Assembly (NCBI GenBank): GCA_933228675.1
Contig: OW121740.1
Span: 32,197,632 to 32,261,631, forward strand
Source: Stomorhina lunata
Taxonomy: Eukaryota; Arthropoda; Insecta; Diptera; Rhiniidae
DNA length: 64,000 nucleotides
Direction of reading: 5' to 3'
Shown: in pieces, positions 36,096-48,690 of the stretch
How the letters are laid out: every line of letters begins with the position of its first letter
How positions within the stretch are numbered: position 1 is the stretch's first letter
Translations under genes and position numbers: made by a program
The notes under the pieces: model-generated
Told to the model about the DNA's origin: nothing
The model's database searches: none
Seen by the model: the letters and a program-made list of their open reading frames with translations, nothing else

Positions 36096-36212
36096 TGGAA
36101 AATGTAATACCTATTTGCTGTTCTTCCTTACTATTTATGGAAAAGACAATATAAAAAGTAATCCATGTATTTAAATAAAATTTTCTTTGAAAACTTGAAA
36201 ATTTGAAACAAT
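35728..36212. repeat. inverted duplication of about 130 bp around satellite
   Basis: The left arm 35,728-35,859 and the right arm 36,080-36,212 are inverted copies with a few mismatches. Shared blocks include TTTTCAAGTTTTCAAAGAAA, ATACATGGATTACTTTTT and AGTAAGGAAGAACAGCAAAT. About 220 bp of satellite lies between them. Confidence 0.9.
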
Positions 36213-37649
36213 TTCTAAAGCAAACTTTTTCATATTTATGTACATACATATTATTCAGTCACAATATTTTTTTTTTGTTTTTAAAAAAACTTCAAAAAAC
36301 AGCCAAAGGCAAAAATAAATGGAATAAATGAAAGGAAAAAAAACTTAGTATTTACTACAGGAAAACTCAGTAAATATTTATTTCCTGATACATTGTATGC
36401 AGATAAATGAAACTGAGAAATATAACTTTGTTAAAATTTCTTTTAGAAATTTTCCTTTCATTTAATTTATGTTTATTATGCCAACTTACGCCTAGAGGTG
36501 TTAGCATAATATTTTGTCGTCGAAATAGTTTTTCACACAATTTTCTGCAATGTAGAATAAAGGCAGAAAAAGGATGATTCCTTAAGGCTTGGAATTCATT
36601 AAGGAAAATAAGTTAATTCTGATTAACTTAGTTGTTGGGGAAATGTTTATTTTTTTTTTTATAGAAAAAGATACTTTATGTACGCTTGAGGACAAAAAAC
36701 TTCATTTTATGAAAACAAATATAAACATACATATATACCTTTAATAAAGCTTACATAAGAAATTGTATACCTCACCTAAAAGCTTTGAATAATGAAATCT
36801 ATAGATACCTGTTCCACTTTACAGAATCACTGATCAATTGTTTAACTTTTGTTGTTTGTTTTAAATAAACAACAAAGACCAAACTTCAATCCATTAGATG
36901 TTGCTACTATCTCTAAACAATTTTATCGTTTCCATTTCCTATATTAAACCTTCTTTTATCTCACATTAAACAAAAAATATATTGTCTTTAAAACAAAGAA
37001 GCAAAAAATACACCGTCACATTTTAGAAACCCGCACAGTTGATGTCCCAATTTTACACATCGATTATTTTTTCCACGCTGACACAATTACACAATCTCTA
37101 GTTTGGTCTAAATTTATTCTTTTCTCCGTTTTTTTTTCTATTTCTAAATCTAGATTTTCGTTTACTGTCTGTTACTCCTATAGGCAAATATTTAATCTGT
37201 GTCAACTGGAGAAAAAAATGGTTGCTATGAAGAACATACCACTAAAATCTATATTTTTCAATAAATCGATCATTTATCGAAAGAAAGTTATAGGTCAATA
37301 TTGAAAACTCAGATACAAAATCTTAAAGATTTCTATAAATATATGCTTTCGACAACTTTAAGCACCTGGAAAAGCCAAATATTTTTTAAAAAATTTTGAT
37401 TTAAAATCTTTTCTTATTTATGACTCTATTGCAGCAAATGTAAGCTATGTAAGAATGCTTAAAATTCTGTATTTTTCGTTGTAAATTCATATTGATTCAT
37501 ATGCAAATGTGTGAAATTACTTGAGCAGTTTAGAGGATTGCAGATAAAATAACACATATTTTAGGCGGTGAAGAAAATAATAAGATTTTCTTTTTATCTG
37601 CGCTTAAATATTTAAACCCTTTAATTCGCTTAAAACTTTTCAATATATT

Positions 37650-37658
<9 letters not shown>
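36213..37658. other. A/T-rich spacer, nothing recognised
   Basis: No gene or repeat family was recognised. Short open frames only. Confidence 0.35.
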
Positions 37659-37699
<41 letters not shown>

Positions 37700-37996
37700 C
37701 CCCGACAACATTCCAATTGGAACAAGGGGTACTTCTCTCAGACAATGAGCTGCATCCGATTCTATTTTTAGACTCATTGAAAGGGACCTACGTTTTAACG
37801 CCGGCTCCGAACGGCAAATGCAGTAGTTAGAGAAGTTTTACATAGCCTAATACTCAATAACCAGTGGCTAGCTGAGTTATGAGGTGAACCGCCGCTTTTT
37901 TTGAAAATTATTATTTTTTCAAGTGACTCTGGCCAGGGATCGAACTTGGGCCTCTGGTATGCTAGGCGGATGACTTACCTGCTATAACACGGCGGT
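37659..37996 (-). mobile_element. tRNA-derived SINE with (TA)n tail
   Basis: On the minus strand the head begins ACCGCCGTGTTATAGCAGG. Box A is degenerate (TGTTATAGCAGG) and box B is canonical (AGTTCGATCC, 37,937-37,946). The body matches the 31.2-kb copy and the 3' end TGTTGTCGGGGAATT runs into a (TA)n tail of about 38 bp (37,659-37,696). The longer tail shows the native 3' end of this SINE family. Confidence 0.85.
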
Positions 37997-38479
37997 ACAA
38001 AAAATGTTTTAGTTATCTTTATAAAATACTATGTATGAATATTTTACATACGATTTCCTCCACGAACTAAAATTTTTCTATACACCATTTTCTAAAGTTC
38101 AGAGAATACTTTATTGGGTATTCAAGGAAATATTAACGTTTTGAACAATATATAGTCATAACCATCACATATCGTCCCCTTAATAAAACAATAGTTTATA
38201 CGCATTAATTCTACTTCCACAAAGTGGGCAAAATATCAATTGAAATAATAGCTTATAATTTCGTGTTTGAAATTTTTCATTAATAATTGAGGGCCTATGC
38301 TCCACTGGGAGTCAAGGATAACAGAAGAATTGTGTAAGTGAAGGTTACGGTGTTTTAGTTAGTAGCTTCTCTAAATATAATTTTACAGAAAAAGAAAAAT
38401 AGTGTAAAAAAAGCAAACACTATTTGGTCAAAGCTTTTTTTGGAATACATACATATATGGCATAATATACACCTTAATT
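37997..38479. other. spacer with short direct repeat
   Basis: Unrecognised DNA. The 41-bp sequence at 38,288-38,329 (CCTATGCTCCACTGGGAGTC then AAGGATAACAGAAGAA) occurs again at 39,138-39,178. Confidence 0.45.
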
Positions 38480-38935
38480 ATACCCTTCACCACCATTGGT
38501 GGAAAGGGTATTATAAGTTTGTGCTGATGTTTGCAACACATAGAAATATTTGTCTTAGACCCACCTTTTAGCATACCAATAGGCTTAGAATCACTTTCTG
38601 AGTCGATTTAGCGATGTCCGTCCGTTCGTCTTAAAGATAATTTGATGAAATTTGGCACAGATCATTTTTTTGATAATGGGACAACGATTTTCGTCAAAAT
38701 CGATCCATTATTTATGGTACCTCCCATAGGTCACATTTCCCGGAATTTATATATTGACCACAAATATCAATATTTTTTTATGAAATTTAAAACAGATACT
38801 GCATATGTAAACTAAAATCACTGTGCCAAATTTCGTTAAAATCGGTCCACATTTGACCATATCTCCCGTACAAACTCTTCTTTAAAAACGCACTAATTGT
38901 CGAGCTTGACCGACTATAGCACTTTCTTACTTGCT
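38480..38935 (-). mobile_element. INE-like type A, internally deleted
   Basis: On the plus strand it starts with the terminal hairpin TATACCCTTCACCACCATTG + GTGGAAAGGGTA. It continues with 'TTTGTGCTGATGTTTGCAAC', the GAGTCGATTTAGCGATGTCC block and the conserved modules, and ends in 'GACCGACTATAGCACTTTCT + TACTTG'. At 455 bp it lacks roughly 300 bp of the 5' half compared with the 18.6-kb copy. Confidence 0.75.
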
Positions 38936-39869
38936 TTCCCCTATTAATGATTCAATCAAGACGCAAAGAGAGGATCCCACAGAATTGTGAGAAGGGTTCA
39001 CAAACCATATGTTAGATTCATAATAATCCTCAAATTTCAATCGTTTTTCTAGTTTGGTATTAACTTTCGCTTGTGTAGAGTATAGATTTATTTCGTTGAA
39101 AATCAAGATTATTACTTCATCATAGAAGAACGCATTTGAGGCCCTATGCTCCACTGGGAGTCAAGGATAACAGAAGAAGAACACATTAAAGATTTTATTG
39201 AAAATTTGACTTCTCAACAGATTTATTAGTTCTTTAAAAGCAGTTTCGTAGACATACAGGATCTTTTTCCTCCATTTCAAACTAACTTTTAGTATACAAA
39301 ATATTGCTATTATGGACAAATGTTGCCTATAAGTAGGCGTAGGCAACCCATACCACTAGAAGCCAAAGACTTTTTGTAATATTCGTATATATCACGATCA
39401 TTAATGAAACTCTTAAAAATGAGTTTAAAAAGTCGGATGGTATTTTAAAGAAAATACAAAAACAAGATATACAAGAAACAAAATCAAAATTCAATTTATA
39501 GCAAAAAAATATATGGTTCAAGAGAACAAGAAATATAATATTGAACATTGTTGCCACAATTCTATGATTTTCTATTTTTAATACAAATCTGTTTTAAAGA
39601 AATTGATGTGTAGTAGTCTTATCTACCCACTGTAAAAATCTGACATCATTCTCACTATAATTTTACCAAAAAACAACAGTTTTACCCCTCCTCCTTATAT
39701 GAAAGTAGTAGTAAAATAAAATAATTTTTTGACCCTACTGAAAATTTAAAAATTTTGAGTTAATACCCTCTTGTTGATCAGGTGCGAAATGTTTCTTATA
39801 GAAAATTTATCAATTAATATTAGTGATTTTTTTATTTAATTAAATAAAAGACTTGTAGAGCTGGAGGTT
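38936..39869. other. spacer, nothing recognised
   Basis: Contains the second 41-bp repeat (39,138-39,178). Overlapping short frames at 39,161-39,557 resemble nothing I recognise. Confidence 0.35.
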
Positions 39870-40385
39870 ATAAAATATTTTTCCATGAAAATTTTCGAAA
39901 AAAATTTTTTTCTATGAAAATTTTCTATAAAAATATTTTTTTATAAAAATTTTCATTTAAAATATTTTTCTATTAAAATTTTCGATAAAAAAAAATTTAT
40001 CAAAAATTTTTCACAAAATATAATTTTTTATCGAAAAGATTTCTCATAAAAAATGTTTCTACAGAATAATAAGAATAATTGTCGATTAAAAAAATGTTTC
40101 AATAAAAAATTTTTCGATAAAAAAAAATTTATTTATTTATTTTTCTTTAAAAAACTTTTCGATAAAAAATTTTTCCTATAAAAAATTTTTGAAAAAAAAA
40201 ATTTCTATAGAAAATTTTCACTAAAAAAAATATTTCTATAGAAAAATTTCCGATAAAAAAAAAATTTTCTATAGAAACATTTCCGATAAAAAATTTTTCT
40301 ATAGAAAAATTTTCGATAAAAAAAATTTTTTAAAAGGTGTCTATAGAAAAATTTTCGATAAAAAAATTTTCCTATAAAAAATTTA
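39870..40385. repeat. A/T satellite block D, diverged
   Basis: Irregular units of the block C type (CTATAGAAAAATTTTCGATA, AAAAAATTTTTCTATAG) without a constant period. It ends where a partial inverted-repeat element begins. Confidence 0.75.
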
Positions 40386-40713
40386 GTATGTGGGACATAA
40401 AGAAATGATAAAACTCAAAAATATTTGTGTGTTTCTGTTCAGAGGATAATCTTCGCTTTATGTTCATATTTGTTGGACACAATAATAATTCGTATTTATT
40501 CTGTCCCCCAAATAATATATAATGTGTGGTTTTCGGTCTGTCTAGAATTAGGGGTTATCCTCCTAATGAGATAGTCTAACCAATCATCGAAACGCGCCGA
40601 GGAAAAGTTTCCCCACCAACAATTATCAAAAAACTATTAATTACAATAATAAATAATTGTAATAAATTGGGATCTTAGTGCAATACACTACAGTAAAACT
40701 TTTTAATAAAAAT
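40386..40713 (-). mobile_element. partial copy of 42.2-kb TIR element
   Basis: This is the inverse of 42,193-42,535. Shared blocks are AAATGATAAAACTCAAAAAT, GTGTTTCTGTTC, GTTGGACACAATAATAATTC, CGAAACGCGYCGAGGAAA and TGCAATACACTACAGTAAAA. It has the TIR at its right side only; the left side is cut where satellite D starts. Confidence 0.8.
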
Positions 40714-42192
40714 TTTTCTATAGAAAACTTTTTGAAAAAAAAATTTCATTCAATTTAACTGACAAATATTTAAACTACATTTTCATTTTAAAAAATTTAT
40801 TAATAAAAAAAATTACTGACAAAATTTTTAGTATAAAAAACTGAAATTTTAATTAATTTCTGAAAAATTTAACAGTTAAAAAAACTACATAAAATTTTCG
40901 TAAAATAGACGATTTTAAGGGCAGGGAACGTGTTAAGGAAATCCAAGAATTCAGTAAATACGAATTATATTTCATACAATCATTGAAATAAAATTAAAAA
41001 CTATGAGTTCAAATCCTATGGATTTTCGGTATTTTTTGTAGTTTGTGTTTTAACTAAATCTGAAAATATGTTAAAAATAAATTTTCAAAGAAAATTAAAT
41101 GATTATTCATTTGAAAACAACATAAACGAGTACTTTCTTAACAAAATACAATCAGTTTCTGTGATAATTTCCTGAGTGTATACTCGTATTGTTAAAAATA
41201 TTGAACTTTACTTTTAAAACGAAAGTTGACGCTTGAATTGCCATATCTCAAAACATATTAGGTAATCCTTGTATACATAAAAAGCTATATTTAAACAAGA
41301 ACTAAGGAGTATACAAAATTCAAAGGTTTGAGTTTTTCTTAATAAACTGATTACATACATTTTTTTCGACCTATTAATAACAACAAAATTATTTCTGTGT
41401 CAAAGTCAGTCAAGTGAAAAGTTATTTTTAATCTGTAAGTAAACAGTTTTCGTTATTGCATAAATAATAAGGCGTCAGATTTAAGATACTTAGGTAGAGA
41501 GTTAATACGTAATGAGGAAGTGATTTTAGATCAAAGAGCTAATGAGCTAAAATCAAAGTTAATGCTAAAGATGGTAGATGAATTCATGTTTAAGCTATTG
41601 AAGTTTTTGTGCTTTAAACTTGAAAGTTGGAGAAAATATGTTAAATAAGGAATATATTTTATAAATTTGCATTAAATATTTAGGAAAATTTATTTTTAAG
41701 CGTCGCAATTCGAAATATGCTTAACAACGTTAAATAAATAATAAATTCTTATATTCTGAAAATTTACAATTTTTCCCAAATAAAATAACAAACAAATTCC
41801 TAAGATAATTTGGTAACATCAACAGTTGTTCAACACTTGCATGCATGGATTAAGTTGATATGGAAATATCAAATATTTTCCATGAAACTGTCAGAAACGG
41901 AAACAGGAAACAGGAATAAAACATCAAAAAAATTTCCATTAGTTAAAAAAAAACATAGAATTCGTAAGAAGTAATTTGAATTTCTTCAAAAAATGTTTGT
42001 AATAAAAGAACATTTAAAAAAATATTTTTAACTAATTAAAATCACTTGTTATGAACTGTATATGTTTCATTTCTTAGGAAGTGTTTGGAATAAAATTTAT
42101 AGTTGTACGGAAATTTATTGACACATTTCTTCTAAAGTAAAAATATTGTTAAAAAGGTTTATCAAAATTTGGGACATCAAACATTTAATTAA
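40714..42192. other. A/T-rich spacer, nothing recognised
   Basis: Low-complexity A/T DNA lying between the two inverted copies; no gene seen. Confidence 0.35.
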
Positions 42193-42608
42193 AAAGTTTT
42201 ACTGTAGTGTATTGCACTAAGAATCCAAATTTATTACAATTTTTTTTTTATTGTAATAAATAGTTTTTTGATAAAACCAAAAAATGTTGTTGGGGAAACC
42301 TTTCCTCGACGCGTTTCGATGGTTGGTTAGACCATCTCATCAGGAGGATTATCCCTAATTCTAGAGAGAGCGAAAACCTCACATTATGTATAATTTGAGG
42401 GACTGAATAAATACGAATTATTATTATTATTGTGTCCAACAAATATCAACATAATGCGCAGATTATCATCCGAACAGAAACACACAAACATTTTTCAGTT
42501 TTATCATTTCTTTATTTCCCACACTTTTGTTGTTGCTTTATTACAATAAAAAAATAATTGTAATAAATTGGGATTCTTAGTGCAATACACTACAGTAAAA
42601 CTTTTTAA
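42193..42608. mobile_element. MITE-like element with ~38-bp TIRs
   Basis: The left end TTAAAAAGTTTTACTGTAGT + GTATTGCACTAAGAATCC is mirrored at the right end (42,571-42,608). The similarity continues inward through TTTATTACAAT / ATTGTAATAAA. 416 bp, non-coding. The ends can be read as AAAGTTTTACTGTAGTG flanked by TTAA on both sides, but the A/T context makes the target duplication uncertain. Confidence 0.8.
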
Positions 42609-42879
42609 AAAATATTGACATATTATTTAATTTATTAAAAATTTTATAGCTTCTTCTGTTTTCTTTTTCAACCTATACCTCATTACAACCACTTATTCTC
42701 TTTAAATAAAATTTTATATTCAATTAAAAAACCAATTCGAACTTTTCTGTTTAAATCCCATCCATAATGTCAAGTTTTCCAACTCACACTGTGATGGTAT
42801 TTCTGCTGCAAAGAATCCATTTTTTACCATCGCTTTTGAAAAATCTAATGTTGCAGTTCTACAAAGAAGAGTCTAGGTA

Positions 42880-43500
42880 TTAAGGATTCATAATTGTCTT
42901 CAAGAAATAGTTATATAATGTGTTATAAAATGGTATTGAAATGTGCTTAATGTTCTAAAACGAAAAGTCACGAAATTTTTCATCAAACTAAGTAGCTCAT
43001 TTATCGAATATAATTTCACAGCTTTAATCTTGATGTCGATTTAATTAAAAAACACAATCTTGGATAAGGTCTGCAAAAAAATTACTTAATCTCGGAAATA
43101 GTACAGGAAATATCAGGAAATCAAAAAAGCTCTAAAAAATGTAGTGTTTTCGTTTTTCATTGGACAAAAACTAAGTTGGCTCGGTTTTGCTCGGTGCTCC
43201 CACCATAACCACGTAAAACGCGAAAGTTTCTTCTTACATTGAGCGAAAAAAAGTCGACGAAATTTACCGATCGTAAAACTATGTTCAAAATTTTCTGAAA
43301 AAACTCACATAAATTGTTATGCAAAATTTAAGCAAAAAGTGTTGCAGTCGTTTAGGCGTAACTTTTTAATCGAATCAAATTTATGTGCAAGTCCAGTTTG
43401 AACCAAAATCAGTAGAGTTCTTTTTTGGGTCAACTTATAGACGTGCGCCAAATTTCATCAAATTATGTTGAGAGTTCCGGCTTATGCATTGGAAAAAAAA
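42880..43500 (+). repeat. dispersed repeat F, copy 2
   Basis: A diverged copy of 24,705-25,345 in the same orientation, with matching order of blocks (GAAATTTTTCATC, AGCTTTAATCTTGATGTCG, GGAAATCAAAAAAGCTCTAA, GGACAAAAACTAAGTTGGCT). As with copy 1, an INE-like element begins immediately after its 3' end. Confidence 0.8.
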
Positions 43501-44081
43501 AACAACTAAAAGTTTTATATTCGGCGGTGCCGAATCTTATATACCCACAATCAAGTTGTACGAGGGTGCAGCTAATTCAAAAAGTTGACCAAATGTGGTA
43601 TTGTGGGTAAAATATCTGGACTAAATTCGATTGTACCTTTATAGTTAGTATAGCTCAACATTTAAAAGCATCTAAGCGGTTTCCCTAGAATTTATTTTAA
43701 ATTTTGTCCCATATCCGGGTATAGTTTTATGTTAGTAAGCTGTTAAATACTTTTCATAGTGCTTAGTATGTAGTTAGGATAAACATGTTACACGGCAGGT
43801 CCATATATTTTGTTAGGAGTTCCTGATGCATCAGCCGTATATAAAGTCTGGACTTAACATTGATTGAATGCTTTTTAATTTCGTAGGTGCAATCTTAATA
43901 TACTGAATGTACCTCCAAATTTTTTTGTTTGTAGATATAAAGAGGGGATGTTATATACATATGTACGTATAAAAACAATAACCGATTGTCATAGCTGACA
44001 TAGTTAATAATCTAATAGCTTTTAAGTAGCGTTTGTGGCTTCCAGGAGCGGTTTTTATATGGAAGATATGATCAAATGCGA

Positions 44082-44376
44082 ACCGCCGTGGCATAGCAGG
44101 TAAGTCATCCGCTTAGCATACCAGAGGTCCCAAGTTCAATCCCCGGTCAGACCCACTTGAAGAAAATAAATTTTCAAAAAAAAGTAATGAACCTCATAAC
44201 TCAGCTGATCATTGGTTATTGAGTATTAGGCTATGTAAAACTTCTCTAACTAATTCATTTGCCGTTCGGAGCCGGAGTTAAAACGTAGGTCCCTCTCAAT
44301 GAGTCTAAAAATAGAATCGAATGCAGCTCATTGTCTGAGAAAAGCACCAATTGTTCCAATTGGAATATTGTCTGGG
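44082..44376 (+). mobile_element. tRNA-derived SINE
   Basis: It starts ACCGCCGTGG. Box A is TGGCATAGCAGG (44,089-44,100) and box B AGTTCAATCC (44,133-44,142). The body follows, with 'TATTGAGTATTAGGCTATGT', 'GCCGTTCGGAGCCGGAGTTA' and the 3' end 'TTCCAATTGGAATATTGTCT'. Box A matches the pol III consensus fully. Inserted in an INE-like type B module; no clean target duplication is visible. Confidence 0.85.
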
Positions 44377-45000
44377 ATTCAGTACAAATGTGATTCCCGG
44401 GGCAGGGTTATAGAGAGCTCTAACTAAATGCTGACCTATTTCGAAGATTTTCAGTACACAACTTCTATAACATATCGAAAATACTTTCGCAAAATTTTGT
44501 CTCTCTAGCTCTTGTAGTTAAGGAGCTACCGCGCTTTTATCTCACGGACATAAACCCCCTTTTCTTTTTGTATTTTTGTGTTTCCGTAAGTTTTTTATAT
44601 GGGAGCTATGTTGGGAAAAAATTTTGCTGGCATTGACATAAGACTTCTTTGTGCTAAATTTAGTGGTTATACTCGTATATGTTATATTTTAGATATATTG
44701 ACACTTAAGTGTATTTTAAGTGAAATTTAGGCTGTTTTCGTAAATTTTTTTGTATGGGAGCTATGGCTAAATGTTAACCGATTTTATTAAAATTTGATAT
44801 GCTGCCTACGACTTATGTAAAACTTGTATATACCAAATCTTATTATCATAGCTATTATAGTTTGTTAACTATTATACTTGAGCTATAGTCAAATGTAAAC
44901 CGATTTTGTCCAATGTCAATATCAAAGTTTTCTCAAATATGAAGAATGTTCTTAAGTTTCAGTGAGCTAGCTCCTTTCGTTTAGGCGTTATCGTGATTTC

Positions 45001-45222
<222 letters not shown>

Positions 45223-45334
45223 TTACGAAAATTACAAACGGAATGACAATCTCAAGATACCAAGGCAGGGGGGTCCAAAGCAGGCACCAAAGGAGTCAAC
45301 TGATTTCAACCAAAATCATTAGACCTCTTTTTAA

Positions 45335-46945
45335 GATACAGTGAAAATACACTCGGAACGAAACCAAGCTCAACCAGTAGAACTAGGTTAGAAGATCATT
45401 TTACCATTTTTAAAATTTTCGATATACCCTCAAAATCGAAAGTTATCGATAAAAAACGATTTTTTTGGACTTAGCGGAGAAAAGAAGGGTTAACTGAGTC
45501 ATTTTTACATCGATTTTAAATTTTAAAATGTGTTTCGACAGAAAACAAACATGACCAATTTATCATAAAAATATTTTCAGCTGAAGTTAAAATATTATTT
45601 TTTTTTCGATTTTTTCAACTTCGGAAGCTTTTTTTTCGTAAAATTTATCAGAAGACCTAATATATTTTGACTTAAAAAAAAATCATGGTTACCATTTTGT
45701 AAAACAAGAGTACTTTAATTAAAATCGGAAACATATTAACAGAGATATAACAATTTTAGTAAAAAAGGTGAATTCAGTATTATTTGTATATTAGAAAATT
45801 TTCTATACAATACTACGTTAGAGTGTTTTTTCAACTTTTTTCGAAAGTAGAGAAATGGCGGTCGGATTATTATGGCATTCGGTGAGAAACTTCAAATAAC
45901 AAAATTTAAGCCAAATCGGACTACGTTATCACGTGGCGCCCAGGCCATGAAGTTGAAAATTGCGTATATAAGAAAAAATATGGCCAATTTTTTAGTTCTT
46001 GCAAAATTTAACTTTTTAAGTAAACATTTTAACAAAGTGTAAACATTAATTCATAATTTTTTGAGTTATCGGAAATTTTCATAGAAATTTTGGGTCCTTG
46101 AAAACATCTATTTGATTTTATGATATTTGTTGATGGAAAGCAAATTGGGTCTAAATTACAAATTAACATTCAGATTTTGTCAAAAAGTTAAGCTTATAGG
46201 TCAAAATTTGCAAAAACCGAAAAATTGCACATTTTTCTGGCCGGCACTCCTTGAAATTTGAAAAAAATGACTTAAGAAGTTAACTAAAAATGCTTCTTTT
46301 GTCTTTTACGGCTATATACACTGTCACAGTCAAACCGAGAACGGCAATAGAGGCATAAATAGAGCTTGGACATTATGTCGTACTTCTTTGTTTCTATTCT
46401 TTTTTAACTTCATTCATAAGCGCGTATAAATATAAGTACTTATACGTATATAGTACGTTAATTAAACTGGCCCTTTTACAAAAAAAACTTATATTTTTTT
46501 TTAATTCGCTGTTAATTTAAATTTAAATAATCTAGGTTCACAAAATATTTAATGCACTTTTCAAGTAAATATAAAAAAGTTTGGCATTCCTAACAAAATA
46601 CTGTGAAAAACGGCGTCCCAATGTGAAAAAATCGAAAAAAAAAAATAAAAATTTAAATTTGTTTGAAAATATTTTTGTGATAGTTTGATGAAATAAAAAA
46701 TCTTTTTTAACAAGAAGAAAGCCTGATGTCTTGTCTGTCTCAAACCGTGTTAAAATTTCAAATCGATAAACAAATGACTTAGCTAGGCCTATTTTTGTTC
46801 GAGAAGACCAAAAAAATCGTTTTTTATCGATAACTTTCGATTTTGAGGGTATATCGAAATTTCTAAAAATGACAAACTGATACACTCAATAAGGCCTATC
46901 GTTTGATATAGGTTTCCTTAAAAGTGTATTTCTTTTTCCTCAAAA
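45335..46945. mobile_element. foldback-like element with long diverged TIRs
   Basis: 45,405-45,480 and 46,795-46,875 are inverted copies (TTTCGATATACCCTCAAAAT + CGAAAGTTATCGATAAAAAA + CGATTTTTTTGG). Looser similarity continues inward for about 250 bp (TAAAATATTATTTTTT...TTTCGATTTTTTCA) and outward to GAAAATACACT...GGAAACC near 45,345 and 46,930. It splits a repeat F-type unit: ACCAAAATCATTAGACCTC on the left, TTAGACTTATGCCGAATTT resuming on the right. About 1.6 kb, no coding frame. Confidence 0.65.
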
Positions 46946-46949
46946 TGTA

Positions 46950-47350
46950 TCAGTGTGTTATTAGACTTATGCCGAATTTAATCAAATTCTGTTGAGGATT
47001 GCAGACTGTACATTATGAAGAAAAATAGGTGAAAAATTTGGGCAGCTAACCCAAGGGGTGGACTAGTTTCAATTGAAATTAATAGAGCTCCTTTCTGAAT
47101 TAATCAATAACCATATGTTGAATTTTTATAAATTCTATTGAGAATTGCGACTTGCACATTAAAAAGAAAATTGGTGAACAAATTGGGGTCAAAGGCAGGT
47201 ACCCTAAGGAGTCGACGAATTTTAACCAAAATAAGTGGAGATTTTTTTGTAATTAATTAATAGACATGTGTTGAGTTTCATCAAATTCCGCTTAGAATTG
47301 CTACTTGTAGATGGAGATGAAAAATTGGTGAACAAGTTGGCGTCCAAGGC
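46950..47350 (+). repeat. three diverged ~135-bp tandem units, repeat F type
   Basis: Units near 46,960, 47,095 and 47,240 each contain a variant of 'TTGAATTTCATCAAATTCTG', 'GAGAATTGCGACTTGTACAT', 'GAAAAATTGGTGAACAAATT' and 'CCAAGGCAGGAACCCCAAGG'. The same unit occurs once at 25,230-25,345, at 43,395-43,490 and at 45,265-45,335. Confidence 0.75.
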
Positions 47351-48510
47351 AGGAACCCCAAGGAAACGACGTATATCGAAAGTTTCCGAATTATTCTTAT
47401 CTATAAAAAACTGAACAAGTATACAAAGTTTGATCATTATAGTATCACTCCTTCTTTTGCATTTCAATGTATGAAGAAATACCACTGTGCGTCATGGTAG
47501 AATCATCGTCGTTTCTAGTATCGAAGTAGCTTATGGCTAATTCTAAATCTTGGTGGCCATTTCACATTATCTCTAAATAAGTTGAACATGTATGCAAATC
47601 GCTCATGCAGAATATCCAATGTGACATGAGCTATGTGACACGTAGCGCCGTTTTATTAAAACCACATGCTTCAATTTTGCAATTTATATTGAATATCGAA
47701 TACAACAAACAGGACAATTAATGTACACATTTGTTTATCAATTTGTCTACGGACCATTAAATAATAAAAATTCAAAAACACTTACTTTAACCACACTTCC
47801 CATTGATTTTTAACATTTTACAAATTTGTGTTAAGCGCACTCAGTCCATTTTATATTTTTCACTTTTCTTTTACACAAGTTTTTGGGTTTAAAATGAAAA
47901 CTAAAAAAGACACTCACAAACTCGAGTTTTTATTTTAACCAAAAAACTATTCTAGAGAATATTGTTCAGTCGTCCAGGGGATAAAATGTAAAAATGGTTA
48001 AATAAATGGATATATGTATGTACATATACATACATATATATTTTATCAGATGCACATGCTGTGTATTTCATAACAGGACATGAATATGCATGTCGTTTCG
48101 TTTTCGTTTGTTAAACTAAATGACTTCGATTGCAAACAATTTGGAAATGTATGATCGCATGTGCCTTTTTACAGCAAACAAATAATCTTGTGCAGAAACT
48201 AGTTAACACCAATTTGATAAAAGTTAAGTTTATTATATCCACAGAGAGCCTGTGATCTAAGGATTTTTGTATTCAATTCTTTTTTTTTTTTTTTTTGTGA
48301 AAATAATAAAGGAAATTTAAAATAAACTTTTTGACTACACAATCTAGTGCTATTTAAGAATTGACTAAAAAACTAAATTTTTAATATGAAAAAAGTTTTA
48401 TAAATTAAAATTTTTTAAACTTTAATTTATTTATATAAAAGTTTTAGGAAAATTTTTGTAAATTTACATTAATATTTGAGAAAATTTAAAAAGAGAGTTT
48501 TATATTTATT
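47351..48510. other. spacer, nothing recognised
   Basis: A/T-rich. A (TATG/TACA)-like microsatellite lies at about 48,008-48,040, and a T18 run near 48,280. No gene recognised. Confidence 0.4.
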
Positions 48511-48690
48511 TAGTACCAGCACCCAGGGGATGGCTTATACTAGTGCAACGCTTTTTGTTTAAACAGAAAATATAGGTTATGGGAAGGGTAATAGAGGGAG
48601 TGGTGTTTGTATACATTTGATTTAAATTTTATTATATTGGAAGTGAAAGGAACAATTTTTTCGGAAATAAACTGCACATACAGAGAGTGT
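48511..48690 (-). pseudogene. LINE 3' end remnant
   Basis: Similar to 12,530-12,710, the C-terminal coding end and 3' end of the LINE nested in the piggyBac element. Shared blocks include ACCAGCAC, 'GGTTATGGGAGGG / GATAGAGGGAGTGGT' and 'TTTTCGGAAATAAACTGCAC'. Both copies stop at the same point (ACTAAATA / TCTAAATT on the minus strand), which supports it being the element's 3' terminus. Too short to name. Confidence 0.5.

Noticed and set aside
39161..39557. Overlapping minus-strand hydrophobic frames
   Set aside because: No recognisable domain, and the frames overlap each other; the hydrophobicity follows from A-rich plus-strand DNA.
46538..46885. 115-codon minus-strand frame
   Set aside because: It lies inside the right inverted arm of the foldback element and is A/T-driven, with no recognisable domain.
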